Assembly (NCBI GenBank): GCA_017628435.1
Contig: JAGBZE010000204.1
Location: 1-5,995, forward strand
Direction: 5' to 3'
Origin: Akkermansia sp.
Lineage (GTDB): Bacteria > Verrucomicrobiota > Verrucomicrobiia > Verrucomicrobiales > Akkermansiaceae
DNA: 5,995 nucleotides
The stretch's first letter is position 1. Each line of letters opens with the position of its first letter. The translations under genes and the position numbers were made by a program. Of this stretch, positions 5,974 through 5,995 are shown in pieces. The notes under the pieces are model-generated. The model was not told where the DNA came from. It saw only the letters and a list, made by a program, of their open reading frames with translations, and searched no databases.

Positions 5974-5995
5974 ACCTCAACATCCATTCCAGAAA

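Overview
This window is a compact L-fucose catabolism locus from a GC-rich bacterium. Three minus-strand genes read from right to left encode an L-fucose permease (fucP), L-fucose isomerase (fucI) and L-fuculokinase (fucK). A fourth minus-strand gene starts after them and runs off the left edge. On the plus strand, starting from the same intergenic region as fucP, lie L-fucose mutarotase (fucU) and a QueD/6-pyruvoyl-tetrahydropterin synthase family gene, whose stop and start codons abut (TAAATG). The proteins resemble the E. coli Fuc proteins closely. However, the genes lack Shine-Dalgarno sequences, and the layout is not the E. coli fucAO/fucPIKUR arrangement. I infer a gut-type, mucin- or glycan-using bacterium, possibly Verrucomicrobiota (Akkermansia-like). 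This placement is inference from general features, not from a phylogenetic marker.

Layout: 1-109, start of an unidentified minus-strand gene. 117-151, five tandem heptamers filling almost the whole gap to fucK. 153-1574, fucK. 1575-1622, a perfect 15-bp hairpin with a T-rich tail that ends directly at the fucK start codon. 1635-3416, fucI. 3417-3443, a 27-bp gap with no visible signal. 3444-4985, fucP. 4986-5100, a divergent promoter region with one sigma70-like promoter in each direction and a few possible operator motifs. 5101-5523, fucU. 5524-5973, queD-like gene. 5974-5995, nothing recognisable.

How the genes work together: FucP imports L-fucose with protons, FucU equilibrates its anomers, FucI converts L-fucose to L-fuculose, and FucK makes L-fuculose 1-phosphate. 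The next enzyme expected is L-fuculose-1-phosphate aldolase; the cut-off gene at the left edge occupies that place in the order, but its 36 visible residues do not identify it. No regulator gene (fucR-like) or lactaldehyde reductase (fucO) is in the window. The QueD-like gene belongs to 7-deazapurine/pterin metabolism and has no obvious link to fucose apart from its coupling to fucU.

I found no wholly new system. The points most worth a second look are the terminator or attenuator placed against the fucK start, the symmetrical near-leaderless divergent promoters, an enlarged FucP with an apparent extra pair of membrane segments, and the heptamer array.
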